Source: Sulfurimonas sp. (lineage in GTDB: Bacteria; Campylobacterota; Campylobacteria; Campylobacterales; Sulfurimonadaceae). Taken from it: 12,389 nucleotides of DNA. Below, piece after piece: positions 1 to 7,351 of the stretch (positions are counted from its first letter, which is position 1; every line of letters starts with the position of its first letter). The DNA is taken from the NCBI GenBank assembly GCA_027858865.1, contig JAQIBW010000163.1:1-12389 (forward strand), written 5' to 3'. The position numbers and the translations under genes are program-made. The notes under the pieces are model-generated. The model saw nothing but the letters and a program-made list of their open reading frames with translations, was not told the origin of the DNA and made no database searches.

Positions 1-774
1 AACTTAATTATACTGAGTATGGAAGATTCATATACGGATAAAGGAGTTGTCGGTGGATATGTTACAAGTGGAACTTCACAAGGGAGTGGAGCTGCTAAGC
101 TTGTCTTGGAATATTTGCAAAAGGGATCGTTAGAAAGTATTAGTTCTATTAAAAAAGGTTCAAATGCATACTATTTTAATGCAAAAGAGTTGAGTGACTC
201 AAGAGTTATTTTATCGGAATATATCGCAAGAAATTCTATTTTGGTCGATCATAATGGTAACTCAATTAAGAATGAAAAATCAATGTTTTTAAATATATTT
301 ACAGTCGTCTTTATAATCCTATTTTTCGGCGTAGTGACTTTGTATGCTATAGAAAAGAAGAAGTATAAACAACAAGCTAGGAAAATATTAAAATTGCAAA
401 AGCTAAAATCTAAGCTATACGCAAAAGATCAGTTTATAAACAATCTTCTATCTTTTGATGATATGGCGTATTGGAGACTAGATATTAAAAAAGATGAACT
501 TTATGTTTCAAAGGAGTTGCTTACTCTTTTAGGAATTGATAGCAACATCTATAAGGACGACCCTAATATACTTACATACTTTATCCATTCAAATGATAAA
601 AAACTTTTTGACGATAGCATATCTGAGGTTAAAAAATCAAAAAAATCTATAACATTTAAACATAGGTTTATTACTTCAAGCAAGAGTATCTTAAATGTTA
701 CTCATAAGGTCTATACTGAGTATATACATCATGAACCATCGCTTATAATGGGAATAGTTAAAATTGAAAAATAA
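1..774 (+). CDS. Membrane receptor with ABC-type substrate-binding domain and PAS-like domain (5' partial)
   Basis: The reading frame is open from the first base of the window, so the gene starts upstream; the ATG at 19 is internal. Counting residues from that ATG, about 1-80 resemble the C-terminal end of an ABC-type substrate-binding domain (GGYVTSG, then a regular helix and strand pattern), which would be periplasmic. Residues 89-111 form a hydrophobic membrane helix, 112-140 a basic, probably coiled-coil linker, and about 145-250 a PAS_3-like fold (DDMAYWRLD, then LLGID, then an alternating strand pattern). Such receptors normally continue into a GGDEF, histidine kinase or chemotaxis domain, but this one stops right after the PAS-like fold. 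The stop overlaps the next gene by 11 nt, so it is probably co-expressed with the SCO-like and GGDEF-EAL genes. The ligand is unknown. Domain identity is by pattern; the missing output domain is seen directly. Confidence 0.75.
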   Translation, partial: NLIILSMEDSYTDKGVVGGYVTSGTSQGSGAAKLVLEYLQKGSLESISSIKKGSNAYYFNAKELSDSRVILSEYIARNSILVDHNGNSIKNEKSMFLNIFTVVFIILFFGVVTLYAIEKKKYKQQARKILKLQKLKSKLYAKDQFINNLLSFDDMAYWRLDIKKDELYVSKELLTLLGIDSNIYKDDPNILTYFIHSNDKKLFDDSISEVKKSKKSITFKHRFITSSKSILNVTHKVYTEYIHHEPSLIMGIVKIEK

Positions 775-1324
775 AACATATAAAACGCTTAGTATTATTA
801 CCCTCTTTGTATTTTTTTTGAGTGTCCCATTTTTACAGTCTCTTATTTTTTCATCAAACAGTCAAGGCAAGATAGAAGTTAGTAAAAAGATAGATGCCAG
901 TTATATAAATAGCGATAAAAAGTTTGTTCTTCTTTTCTTTGGCTATGTCGGATGTACAGATGTATGTACTCCTTTGTTATCAAGTTTAAGTAGCCTATAT
1001 GAGTCTAAAGAGTTTAAAGATGTGAGAGAAGACGTGGATATTATATTTGTAAATCTTACCCCTGAAGTACAAGAGCATCAGCCTGAACTATTTGCAAAGT
1101 TCTTTAATCCTGCGTTTAAAGGAGTCTACCTATCAAGAAGAGAAACTCTCAGTATAGATAGAACTTTTGGAGTGTTTTTTTCAAGAAGTATGTCAGACAA
1201 GACAGAGCTGAATCACAAATATTTTTTATATCTTATTCAAAACACTCCAAACTCAAAAAAATTAAAAAGTATGTACTCAGTACATCCGTTTAATAAAGCA
1301 AAAATTATTGAGGATCTAAAATGA
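764..1324 (+). CDS. SCO1/SenC/PrrC-type copper-binding or thiol-redox protein
   Basis: This encodes 186 residues: an N-terminal membrane anchor or uncleaved signal (about 9-30), then a thioredoxin-like SCO domain facing the periplasm. The signature GYVGCTDVC gives the CxxxC pair C64 and C68, and H151 in NHKYFLYLI sits where SCO proteins have their third copper ligand, so the Cu site looks complete. The usual Pro after the second Cys is Thr here. Family members deliver copper to the CuA site of cytochrome oxidase or nitrous oxide reductase, or act as thiol-redox signal proteins. No oxidase or nos gene is adjacent; the gene lies between a receptor gene and a GGDEF-EAL gene, which favours a signalling or redox job, though this is inference. 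The start is TTG, overlapping the previous gene by 11 nt; an in-frame stop at 755-757 rules out any start further upstream. The ribosome binding site is weak (GGGAA, about 9 nt away). Confidence 0.82.
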   Translation: MKNKTYKTLSIITLFVFFLSVPFLQSLIFSSNSQGKIEVSKKIDASYINSDKKFVLLFFGYVGCTDVCTPLLSSLSSLYESKEFKDVREDVDIIFVNLTPEVQEHQPELFAKFFNPAFKGVYLSRRETLSIDRTFGVFFSRSMSDKTELNHKYFLYLIQNTPNSKKLKSMYSVHPFNKAKIIEDLK

Positions 1325-3249
1325 ACACTATCTTTAACTATGTTTTTACCTATCCACGAATACCTATTTTTGCAAAGGGAAGTTTTAAGCTCCTAAATAT
1401 ACAAGCAGATAAGGTGATGATAAGTCTCTTAATCCTTCAGTGGTTTATTGCTACCTTTGTAACATCTATACTTTATGATACTTACTACTATGGTTTTTTT
1501 GGCGGTGGACTTATTGTTGTGCCTATTATGATTCTTTATCCATTTTTAAAAGGTGACAACTTTTACAGATATTTAATAGCAATTGCGATGATGCTCTTTT
1601 CAGTTATATTTATTCAGCAGTATTTAGGTCGAATAGAAATGCATTTTCATATCTTCATAACGATGGCTATTCTAACTCTTTACAAAGATATTTTCCCCCT
1701 TTTAGTTGCCGCGATCACAACAATCATGCATCATATAATCTTTAACTATCTTCAACTATATGAAGTAACTCTCTTTGATATGCCTGTAATGGTTTTTAAC
1801 TATGGTTGTGGCTTTGATATTGTCATACTTCATGCAATCTTTGTTATGAGTGAATTTTTAGTTCTGGGGTACCTTATAAGGCTTCAAAGAGAACATAATA
1901 TTGATCTTAACATTGCTAGGAACAAGGTATTTGAGTTAAACAAAGAGTTAAAACATACCTCACTGCATGACTCTCTTACAGGTCTACCAAATAGATTATA
2001 TTTAAACGAACAAATAGAAAAAGTTAAAGAGTATGCAGATAAAAATTCTCAAAAGTTTGCTATTGTCTTTTTAGATTTAGACCATTTTAAAAATATCAAC
2101 GATACTCTTGGTCATGATGTAGGAGATGCTCTTTTACAAACAGTTGCCAATATCTTGAGAAACGTTGTAAATAAGAACGATTTGATTACTAGAATAGGTG
2201 GTGATGAATTTATCATAGTGATATCTGACTTTGAAAATGATGATGAGTTGTTGCCTATCATCAGTAATCTTCTTGAGAAGTTTAGACAAGAGCTGCTTAT
2301 TAAAGGATACTCACTAAGACTCTCCGCGAGTATTGGTGTTTCTATTTTTCCTGATGATTCAGCAAGTATACGTGAGCTTATGAAGTACGCAGATATTGCA
2401 ATGTATAACGCTAAAGCTGATGGACGAGATAACTTTAGCTTCTTTACTCAGTCGCTAAACACTAAAATACATAACGAAGTTGATATTATAAATGATATTC
2501 AAAGAGCATTTTATGATAATGAGTTTAAACTATACTATCAGCCAAAAATAGATGCAAATAGTAGGAAAATTGTTGGTGCAGAAGCACTGCTTAGATGGAT
2601 TCACTATGAAAAAGGAATAATAGGACCAGATGTCTTTATTCCGCTTGCAGAGAGTACAGGTTTTATGTTGGGGCTTGGTAAGTTTGTTATACAAGAAAGC
2701 AGCAGGGCTATTAGACGATTTAGTGATTTAGGTCATCATGATTTAAAAATATCTATCAATATATCTACGAGACAGTTTCAAAATACTGACTTGTATCATG
2801 ACTTAAAAGATGAACTGTCTATAAACAGTGTAAATCCAAATCAACTTGGGATAGAGATAACAGAGAGTATCATGATTCAGCATATAAATAAGACACTAAC
2901 AACACTTCGAGAGATAAAAAATCTTGGTGTTTCTATTTATATTGATGATTTTGGTACAGGTTACTCATCACTTTCATATCTCAAAAAGTTTCCTATTGAC
3001 ACTCTAAAAATAGATAAGAGCTTTGTTGATGACATAAATGAAGATGCAAATAATGATGAACTACTACTAAACACAATCTTGGCTATGGGTAAAAGTTTAG
3101 GCTTAGATATCATAGCAGAAGGCGTAGAAAGTGAGTTCCAATACAACTACTTAAGAGAGCAGGGTTGTGATATCATCCAAGGTTACTACTTTGCAAAACC
3201 AATGCCTGAAGAGGACTTTATAAAACTGCTTCGCGAAGAGCATCTCTAG
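1321..3249 (+). CDS. Membrane-bound GGDEF-EAL protein (c-di-GMP cyclase/phosphodiesterase)
   Basis: This 642-residue protein makes or breaks cyclic di-GMP. Residues 33-186 hold about six hydrophobic segments with clustered histidines (MHFH at 107-110, HH at 137-138, H171), a sensory membrane region I cannot assign to a named family. The GGDEF domain follows at about 214-376: LTGLPNR 219-225, LDLD at 251-254 and an intact GGDEF at 293-297. The inhibitory RxxD site is absent (NKND at 284-287), so product inhibition through it is not expected. The EAL domain is at about 385-640: EALLRW 421-426, N480, EITE 512-515, DDFGTG 542-547, K563, E600 and QGYYFAKP 620-627. All its catalytic positions appear present, so phosphodiesterase activity is likely. 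The start overlaps the SCO-like gene as ATGA, indicating translational coupling. The 3' end overlaps the opposing RNase H-like gene by 32 nt. Confidence 0.93.
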   Translation: MNTIFNYVFTYPRIPIFAKGSFKLLNIQADKVMISLLILQWFIATFVTSILYDTYYYGFFGGGLIVVPIMILYPFLKGDNFYRYLIAIAMMLFSVIFIQQYLGRIEMHFHIFITMAILTLYKDIFPLLVAAITTIMHHIIFNYLQLYEVTLFDMPVMVFNYGCGFDIVILHAIFVMSEFLVLGYLIRLQREHNIDLNIARNKVFELNKELKHTSLHDSLTGLPNRLYLNEQIEKVKEYADKNSQKFAIVFLDLDHFKNINDTLGHDVGDALLQTVANILRNVVNKNDLITRIGGDEFIIVISDFENDDELLPIISNLLEKFRQELLIKGYSLRLSASIGVSIFPDDSASIRELMKYADIAMYNAKADGRDNFSFFTQSLNTKIHNEVDIINDIQRAFYDNEFKLYYQPKIDANSRKIVGAEALLRWIHYEKGIIGPDVFIPLAESTGFMLGLGKFVIQESSRAIRRFSDLGHHDLKISINISTRQFQNTDLYHDLKDELSINSVNPNQLGIEITESIMIQHINKTLTTLREIKNLGVSIYIDDFGTGYSSLSYLKKFPIDTLKIDKSFVDDINEDANNDELLLNTILAMGKSLGLDIIAEGVESEFQYNYLREQGCDIIQGYYFAKPMPEEDFIKLLREEHL

Positions 3250-3718
3250 CAGCTTTGTCTACTAGAGTGAATATTTTGTCTATCATGTTTTTATCCTCGG
3301 GTTTTTTGTGACCCTTAACTTTTACAAAATTGCACTCTATGGCATCTGTAAGTATATAAAACTCTTTATATAGTTCATGGGTTCTTATTAGAGTATTTTT
3401 TTTGGTCATATAATTGTTTTTTTCAAATCTATCTCTTCTACCCTTGAGACCTATAATATTTTGACAATCTGTAAAAATAACAATTTTACTATCTTTAACA
3501 TTTATTTCATTTAGTGCCCAAAGCATAGCTTCCAATTCAAGCTTAGATGAGCTAGTATCTTCAAACCTTTTAGTTACTACATCATCCTTAGATAAGGTAG
3601 TAGATAGTAGCTCATCCTCATTTAGAAGCAGGTAAGCACCAAAGCCAATCTTTTCTTGAGGGTTAGCGCTGCCATCTGTAAATAAGTATATAGTAGGTAT
3701 ATTAGTTGTTCTCTGCAT
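3218..3718 (-). CDS. Divergent RNase H-fold protein
   Basis: This encodes 166 residues resembling ribonuclease HI, which cuts the RNA strand of RNA-DNA hybrids. The four acidic positions of the active site can be matched: D15 in TDGSANP, E61 in KLELEAM, D84 in FTDC and D154 in LVDKAARD. H137 in VKGHKKPEDKN matches the mobile catalytic histidine. The sequence is clearly different from a standard housekeeping RnhA: it lacks the glycine-rich NPGPGGYG stretch and has extra length between the second and third acidic residues and after D84. It may be a second, specialised RNase H, so no gene symbol is given. The ATG directly follows the TAG of the EamA gene with no gap and has only a weak ribosome binding site, suggesting coupling. 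Its 3' end runs 32 nt into the GGDEF-EAL gene on the other strand. Confidence 0.8.
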   Translation of the reverse strand: MQRTTNIPTIYLFTDGSANPQEKIGFGAYLLLNEDELLSTTLSKDDVVTKRFEDTSSSKLELEAMLWALNEINVKDSKIVIFTDCQNIIGLKGRRDRFEKNNYMTKKNTLIRTHELYKEFYILTDAIECNFVKVKGHKKPEDKNMIDKIFTLVDKAARDALREAVL

Positions 3719-4600
3719 CTATATAGTTACTTCTTTGTTTTTGACTGGTTTTGTTAGTAGATATCCACCAATAAGTACTGGAATTATTCCTAGCATCTGA
3801 CGAAGTTCAGGGACTTCATCTAAGTAAAGAAAAGCAAAGAAGAGTGTCATAGGTGGTACAAAAGCAATCATTGCACTGATTTTTGTTATAGAGATGCGAT
3901 GAAGTGCTTCCATCCATAAGATTTTTGAGATTCCAAATACAACTAAACCTATAAGTAAGACATAAGGAAGAGCTTTTTCTAAACTCTCTTGAGTGATTTC
4001 GGGCTCTATTATCCAAGCCAGAAGGGATATGACAGGAAGTGCTACAATGGTTCTAAATCCAAGTATAGTCTCATACGACCAGTGTTTTCTAGCTCGTTTT
4101 GAGTAGAGATTTGCAACTGGAGCGATGACTGCTGCTACAAAGATTATCAAATCACCCTTGTTAAAAGTAAGGTCGTCAGGAATGAGTATGATTATTGCTC
4201 CAATACCCATAATAAAAGCACCAACGCTGTGAATGAAGTTTATTTTTTCTTTTCCAAATACATTGAAGTACAGGTATGAAAAGAATAGTTGAGTAAATAT
4301 GATAACTGACATATTTCCGGCTGTAGTGAACTGCATACCTATAAAGACTAAGGCAAATAGTGTTGTAATCCAAAAACTGGTTAGGAGCAGGTCTTTGTAA
4401 GCATCTCTATTTTTTAGCTCTATAAAAAGGTTTTTTTTAACCATTAAGATTAGAAAAAAGAATAAGGAAACAAATAAAGAAAAAGCGTAGGTGTGTAGTG
4501 CACCGATATGTAAAATGGCTACGATGGAAAGTATAGGAAACCAACTCTCCAAAATGGAGAGTCCTATCATTAAGAGTTCGCCTTCGCGTTCTTCTGTCAT
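3719..4600 (-). CDS. EamA/DMT-family permease
   Basis: This 293-residue integral membrane protein has about ten hydrophobic segments arranged as two repeats of five, the layout of the drug/metabolite transporter (EamA) superfamily. Family-like stretches include the TTAGNMSVIIF segment at the end of the first repeat and MIAFVPPMTLFFAFLYLDEVP in the second, where a proline and a conserved acidic residue follow the helix. It would sit in the inner membrane and export or import a small metabolite; the substrate cannot be predicted. The first ATG overlaps the pepA stop as ATGA, which favours that start, but a second ATG ten codons in, just before the first helix, is also possible because the first has no visible ribosome binding site. 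Being downstream of an aminopeptidase could hint at amino acid or peptide efflux, which is only a guess. Confidence 0.87.
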   Translation of the reverse strand: MTEEREGELLMIGLSILESWFPILSIVAILHIGALHTYAFSLFVSLFFFLILMVKKNLFIELKNRDAYKDLLLTSFWITTLFALVFIGMQFTTAGNMSVIIFTQLFFSYLYFNVFGKEKINFIHSVGAFIMGIGAIIILIPDDLTFNKGDLIIFVAAVIAPVANLYSKRARKHWSYETILGFRTIVALPVISLLAWIIEPEITQESLEKALPYVLLIGLVVFGISKILWMEALHRISITKISAMIAFVPPMTLFFAFLYLDEVPELRQMLGIIPVLIGGYLLTKPVKNKEVTI

Positions 4601-6009
4601 ATATTTTTTAGGTACTCACTCATAAAACGCACACCAGCTCCAGTTCCACCATAAACATTACAATCCCAAGCAGACTCAGTATAAGCTGAACCAGCTATAT
4701 CAAAGTGCATCCATTTGTTTTTGTTCTCATCTTTGATGAACTTATCCAAAAATAGACCTGCTGTAATAGCTCCACCAAATGGTTTAGAAGCTACGTTTGA
4801 GATGTCTGCTATTTCACTCTTTAAAAGTTTTTTAAGATGTTTGTTAAATGGAAGTGAACCAGTTAGTTCTCCAGATGCAGATGCTGCTTTTGAGATGTCA
4901 TGCTTTAGTTTATGTGAATGTCCCATAACTCCAGTTGTGTACTGACCAAGAGCAATCATACAAGCCCCTGTAAGTGTAGCAAAGTCAAAGATACCATCAG
5001 CTTTTACAGTTTCTTGAGCGTAAGTTAAAACGTCAGCTAAAACCAAACGACCCTCTGCATCTGTGTTTCTAACTTCTATAGTAGTTCCACTTCTCGATAC
5101 TAGTACATCATCAGGTTTATAAGCATTTCCTCCAACCATATTTTCAACTGCCCCAATAAATACATGAATCTCAACGTCAAGTTTTAATTCACTCGCTGAT
5201 TTTATCATCCCAAGAACTGCACAAGCACCAGCTTTATCCATTTTCATAGTAACCATTGAAGCAGCAGGTTTTAGGCTTAGTCCACCACTATCATAAGTAA
5301 GACCTTTACCTACAAGTGAAATGACTTTCTTAGGATTAGCAGGTTTATAGGCTAAATGGATAAGTTGACTCTCATGAATAGAAGCACGACCAACAGCAAG
5401 CATAGCTCCCATGTTTTCTTTTTTTAGATCATCTTCTGCAAGTATATTACACTCTAATGAATTTGTGTCAGCTAGTTTCTTTGCCAAAATAGCAAAAGTC
5501 TCAGGGTTTAACTCTTGTGGAGCTTTGTTTACAATGTCTCGAGTATAGCATGTGGCATTTGAGATTATCACGGCCTCATCAAAAGTTTTTTTCAACTCCT
5601 CATAGTCAAGCTCATTAGATGCAATAGAGATTTCTTTTAGAGTTATCTCTTTTGGTTTTGATTTATAATCATTAAACTCATATCCACCTAGAATTACACC
5701 TTCAACCATAGCACTAAGAGAACTGTTTTTTATAACACTAAATGCAACATTCTCGTAGTTTGAAGATTTTAGTGCTTTAACCATGCTTGATGCTGCACTT
5801 CTGATATCATCACTTTTTTTACTATCTGTTCCGCAAAAAAGTAAACCTTTTTCATGCAAAAAACAAGTTGAATCTTGTTCTGCTTTGAAGCCTGCCTGAT
5901 TTAAAATTCCAACTTCTGAGTGTTCTTTTAAAGAATCTGGAGTTAAAAACTCTACTAATATTTCTGCCTTGATATCACTGATATTTTTGTTTAATAGTTG
6001 AATGTTCAT
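4597..6009 (-). CDS. pepA: Leucyl aminopeptidase (M17 family)
   Basis: This cytoplasmic metallo-exopeptidase of 470 residues removes N-terminal residues from peptides and serves in protein turnover. It has the usual M17 layout: a variable N-terminal domain (about 1-150), then the catalytic domain. The two-metal site is complete: K235 and D240 in GKGLTYDSGG, D258 in MKMDKAG, and D317 and E319 in the signature NTDAEGRL (315-322). The catalytic K247 and R321 are also present. Length is close to the family norm (about 480-500). Members of this family usually form hexamers, and some also bind DNA as regulators; nothing here tests that. The gene has a 65-nt upstream gap with a possible promoter, a modest ribosome binding site (TGGAAAC), and a 4-nt overlap with the downstream EamA permease gene. 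Confidence 0.96.
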   Translation of the reverse strand: MNIQLLNKNISDIKAEILVEFLTPDSLKEHSEVGILNQAGFKAEQDSTCFLHEKGLLFCGTDSKKSDDIRSAASSMVKALKSSNYENVAFSVIKNSSLSAMVEGVILGGYEFNDYKSKPKEITLKEISIASNELDYEELKKTFDEAVIISNATCYTRDIVNKAPQELNPETFAILAKKLADTNSLECNILAEDDLKKENMGAMLAVGRASIHESQLIHLAYKPANPKKVISLVGKGLTYDSGGLSLKPAASMVTMKMDKAGACAVLGMIKSASELKLDVEIHVFIGAVENMVGGNAYKPDDVLVSRSGTTIEVRNTDAEGRLVLADVLTYAQETVKADGIFDFATLTGACMIALGQYTTGVMGHSHKLKHDISKAASASGELTGSLPFNKHLKKLLKSEIADISNVASKPFGGAITAGLFLDKFIKDENKNKWMHFDIAGSAYTESAWDCNVYGGTGAGVRFMSEYLKNI

Positions 6010-6041
6010 AAGTTTCCATTGTTGTTGAATTATTTTGAGAG

Positions 6042-6065
6042 ATGGTATCTAAAAGAGTATAAAAT
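6042..6065 (-). promoter_or_regulatory. Putative pepA promoter
   Basis: In the 65-nt gap upstream of pepA, the minus strand reads ATTTTATAC, four bases, then TTAGATACCAT. TACCAT (6047-6042) could be a -10 box with a T-rich stretch upstream and no -35 box, as is common in Campylobacterota. A near copy lies at the same distance before the STAS-like gene. No terminator hairpin is visible in the gap, so pepA may also be read through from upstream. Confidence 0.35.
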
Positions 6066-6074
6066 ATAGTTTAC

Positions 6075-6704
6075 TTATATGATGTAAAACAGTGTCATAA
6101 AGAAATGAAAGATACTTCCGCCAAGTACAAAGAGATGCCAAATAGCATGATAATAATTTTTGTGGTCGTTTATATAGAAAAAAACTCCCAATGTATAAGA
6201 GAGTCCACCGGCGACAAGAAGGTAAATACCTCCACTTTCCATTGACTCTCTAAGTGGTACTACGGCTACTATAATACTCCAACCCATAATTAGGTATAAA
6301 AAAAGAGATAACTTTTCAAAACGATTTGGATACATAAACTTCATGTAGATGCCAAATAATGCAGTTGCCCAGACAGCAGATGCGATGGAATAACCCCATA
6401 CTCCTTGGAGAGAAATAAGAGTAATAGGAGTGTAGCTGCCTGCTATTAAAAAGTATATAGAGGCGTGATCAAATTTTTGAAATAACTCTTTGGCTTGTTT
6501 ATGTGTAATAGCATGGTATAGCGTAGACGATCCATACATTAGGATAAGTGTTGTTCCAAATATTGCACTGCTGACTATAGCCATAGCTGAACCATTTAAA
6601 CTTGCAAATGCTACTAATATAGCAAGTCCTGCTATACTTAGTGCGAAGCCAAGTCCATGAGAAATAGCATGCCATATCTCTTCAAGAAGTGAAAAGTTAT
6701 TTAT
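6075..6704 (-). CDS. Hemolysin III/PAQR-family membrane protein (YqfA-like), non-canonical start
   Basis: This is a seven-helix inner-membrane protein of the hemolysin III family, related to PAQR receptors; its activity in bacteria is not settled. Metal-site residues are present: H64 in SSTLYH, D79 in KFDHASI, and H186 and H190 in HAIWH (209-residue numbering). The first ATG in frame (ending at 6584) would give only 169 residues and lose the first helix. The frame upstream, however, reads NNFSLLEEIWHAISHGLG and so on, which is clearly the conserved family N-terminus. No ATG, GTG or TTG exists between the frame's upstream stop (6717-6719) and that ATG. I therefore place the start at ATA (6704-6702), giving 209 residues, the normal family length. 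A GGA lies 4 nt before it, and it overlaps the end of the STAS-like gene by 8 nt. The alternative is a gene that has lost its start codon. Confidence 0.8.
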   Translation of the reverse strand: MNNFSLLEEIWHAISHGLGFALSIAGLAILVAFASLNGSAMAIVSSAIFGTTLILMYGSSTLYHAITHKQAKELFQKFDHASIYFLIAGSYTPITLISLQGVWGYSIASAVWATALFGIYMKFMYPNRFEKLSLFLYLIMGWSIIVAVVPLRESMESGGIYLLVAGGLSYTLGVFFYINDHKNYYHAIWHLFVLGGSIFHFFMTLFYII

Positions 6705-7293
6705 ATTTTCCGTCTTTTACATCAGCTTTTATTTCTTGGAGTTTTTCTTCTAAAATGCTTACTAAAATTTCAGATGCATCTTGGTCATCAGGCTCTGGTA
6801 CATTCCAGTCTACTATCTTTAGGTTTGATTTGAAAAGTGATTCAAGTTCGTCTCTTATCTCTTCTTTTCTGGCGTGTAAATCTTTTTGTACAGCAGTTGT
6901 TGGTATAACTTCTTCTTTGTTTAACCACTCATATGCATTGTCGAGAGATTCGAAAAATTTCATATCTCCACTCATAAACCAGCTTCCAATTTTTACAGCA
7001 TACTTTTCTACTGTTCTTGTGCCTACAATTGCTATCTTACTGAATACCTCTCTAAATTCCATACCAAATTTAAAGTCATCCCAAGCAGCTCTTAGTTCCC
7101 AACCATTAAACTCTGTAGCATCTATCAGGATTCTGATATCAGGTTCATTAACTCCTTTTATAGCGTTTTTTAGCATCGGAATCATTCTTTCATAATCTTC
7201 ATGTGTTAGAGTTCCCTTTATCTTAATCTTCATAAAAAAGAAATTATCCACTCTGCTAATACCTATGGAAATACCATGTTCTATTGTGCTCAT
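6697..7293 (-). CDS. SpoIIAA/STAS-like protein with charged C-terminal extension
   Basis: This encodes 198 residues. Residues about 10-125 match the SpoIIAA-like (STAS/SEC14-type) fold of small cytoplasmic proteins: FMKIKIKGTLTHEDYERMIP, then the strand IRILIDA, WELRAAWDDFKFG at 65-77, the strand KIAIVG and a closing helix ending in AYEWL. Proteins with this domain often have no known partner. After it comes an unusual extension of about 70 residues (130-198), highly charged and mostly helical (KEEIRDELESLF, SILEEKLQEIKADVKD), with a proline- and aspartate-rich link (VPEPDDQD). It could be a partner-binding arm. The start is well supported by AGGAG six to seven bases upstream. Its end overlaps the hemolysin III gene, so the two proteins may work together. 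This is the first gene after the hairpin that closes the trpB operon. Confidence 0.82.
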   Translation of the reverse strand: MSTIEHGISIGISRVDNFFFMKIKIKGTLTHEDYERMIPMLKNAIKGVNEPDIRILIDATEFNGWELRAAWDDFKFGMEFREVFSKIAIVGTRTVEKYAVKIGSWFMSGDMKFFESLDNAYEWLNKEEVIPTTAVQKDLHARKEEIRDELESLFKSNLKIVDWNVPEPDDQDASEILVSILEEKLQEIKADVKDGKYK

Positions 7294-7323
7294 AACATAC
7301 TCCTAGTAATAATTTATATCTAT

Positions 7324-7348
7324 ATTGTATCTAAAGGGTGTATAAAAT
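7324..7348 (-). promoter_or_regulatory. Putative promoter of the STAS-like gene
   Basis: The minus strand reads ATTTTATAC, four bases, then TTTAGATACAAT. TACAAT (7329-7324) is a plausible -10 box, with a T-rich region upstream and an A three bases before it, and no -35 box. The distance to the ATG is about 30 nt, and a good AGGAG follows. It lies just past the trpB terminator hairpin, where a new transcription unit would need a promoter. A similar block precedes pepA. Confidence 0.42.
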
Positions 7349-7351
7349 GGT

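Noticed and set aside
19..774. Complete gene starting at the ATG at 19
   Set aside because: The frame is open to the window edge, and the residues before the ATG (NLIILS) continue the substrate-binding fold, so the gene is cut by the window.
3244..3267. Inverted repeat CTCTAG/CTAGAG just past the GGDEF-EAL stop
   Set aside because: Six weak pairs, a 12-nt loop and no U-tract; it lies in the coding part of the RNase H-like gene.
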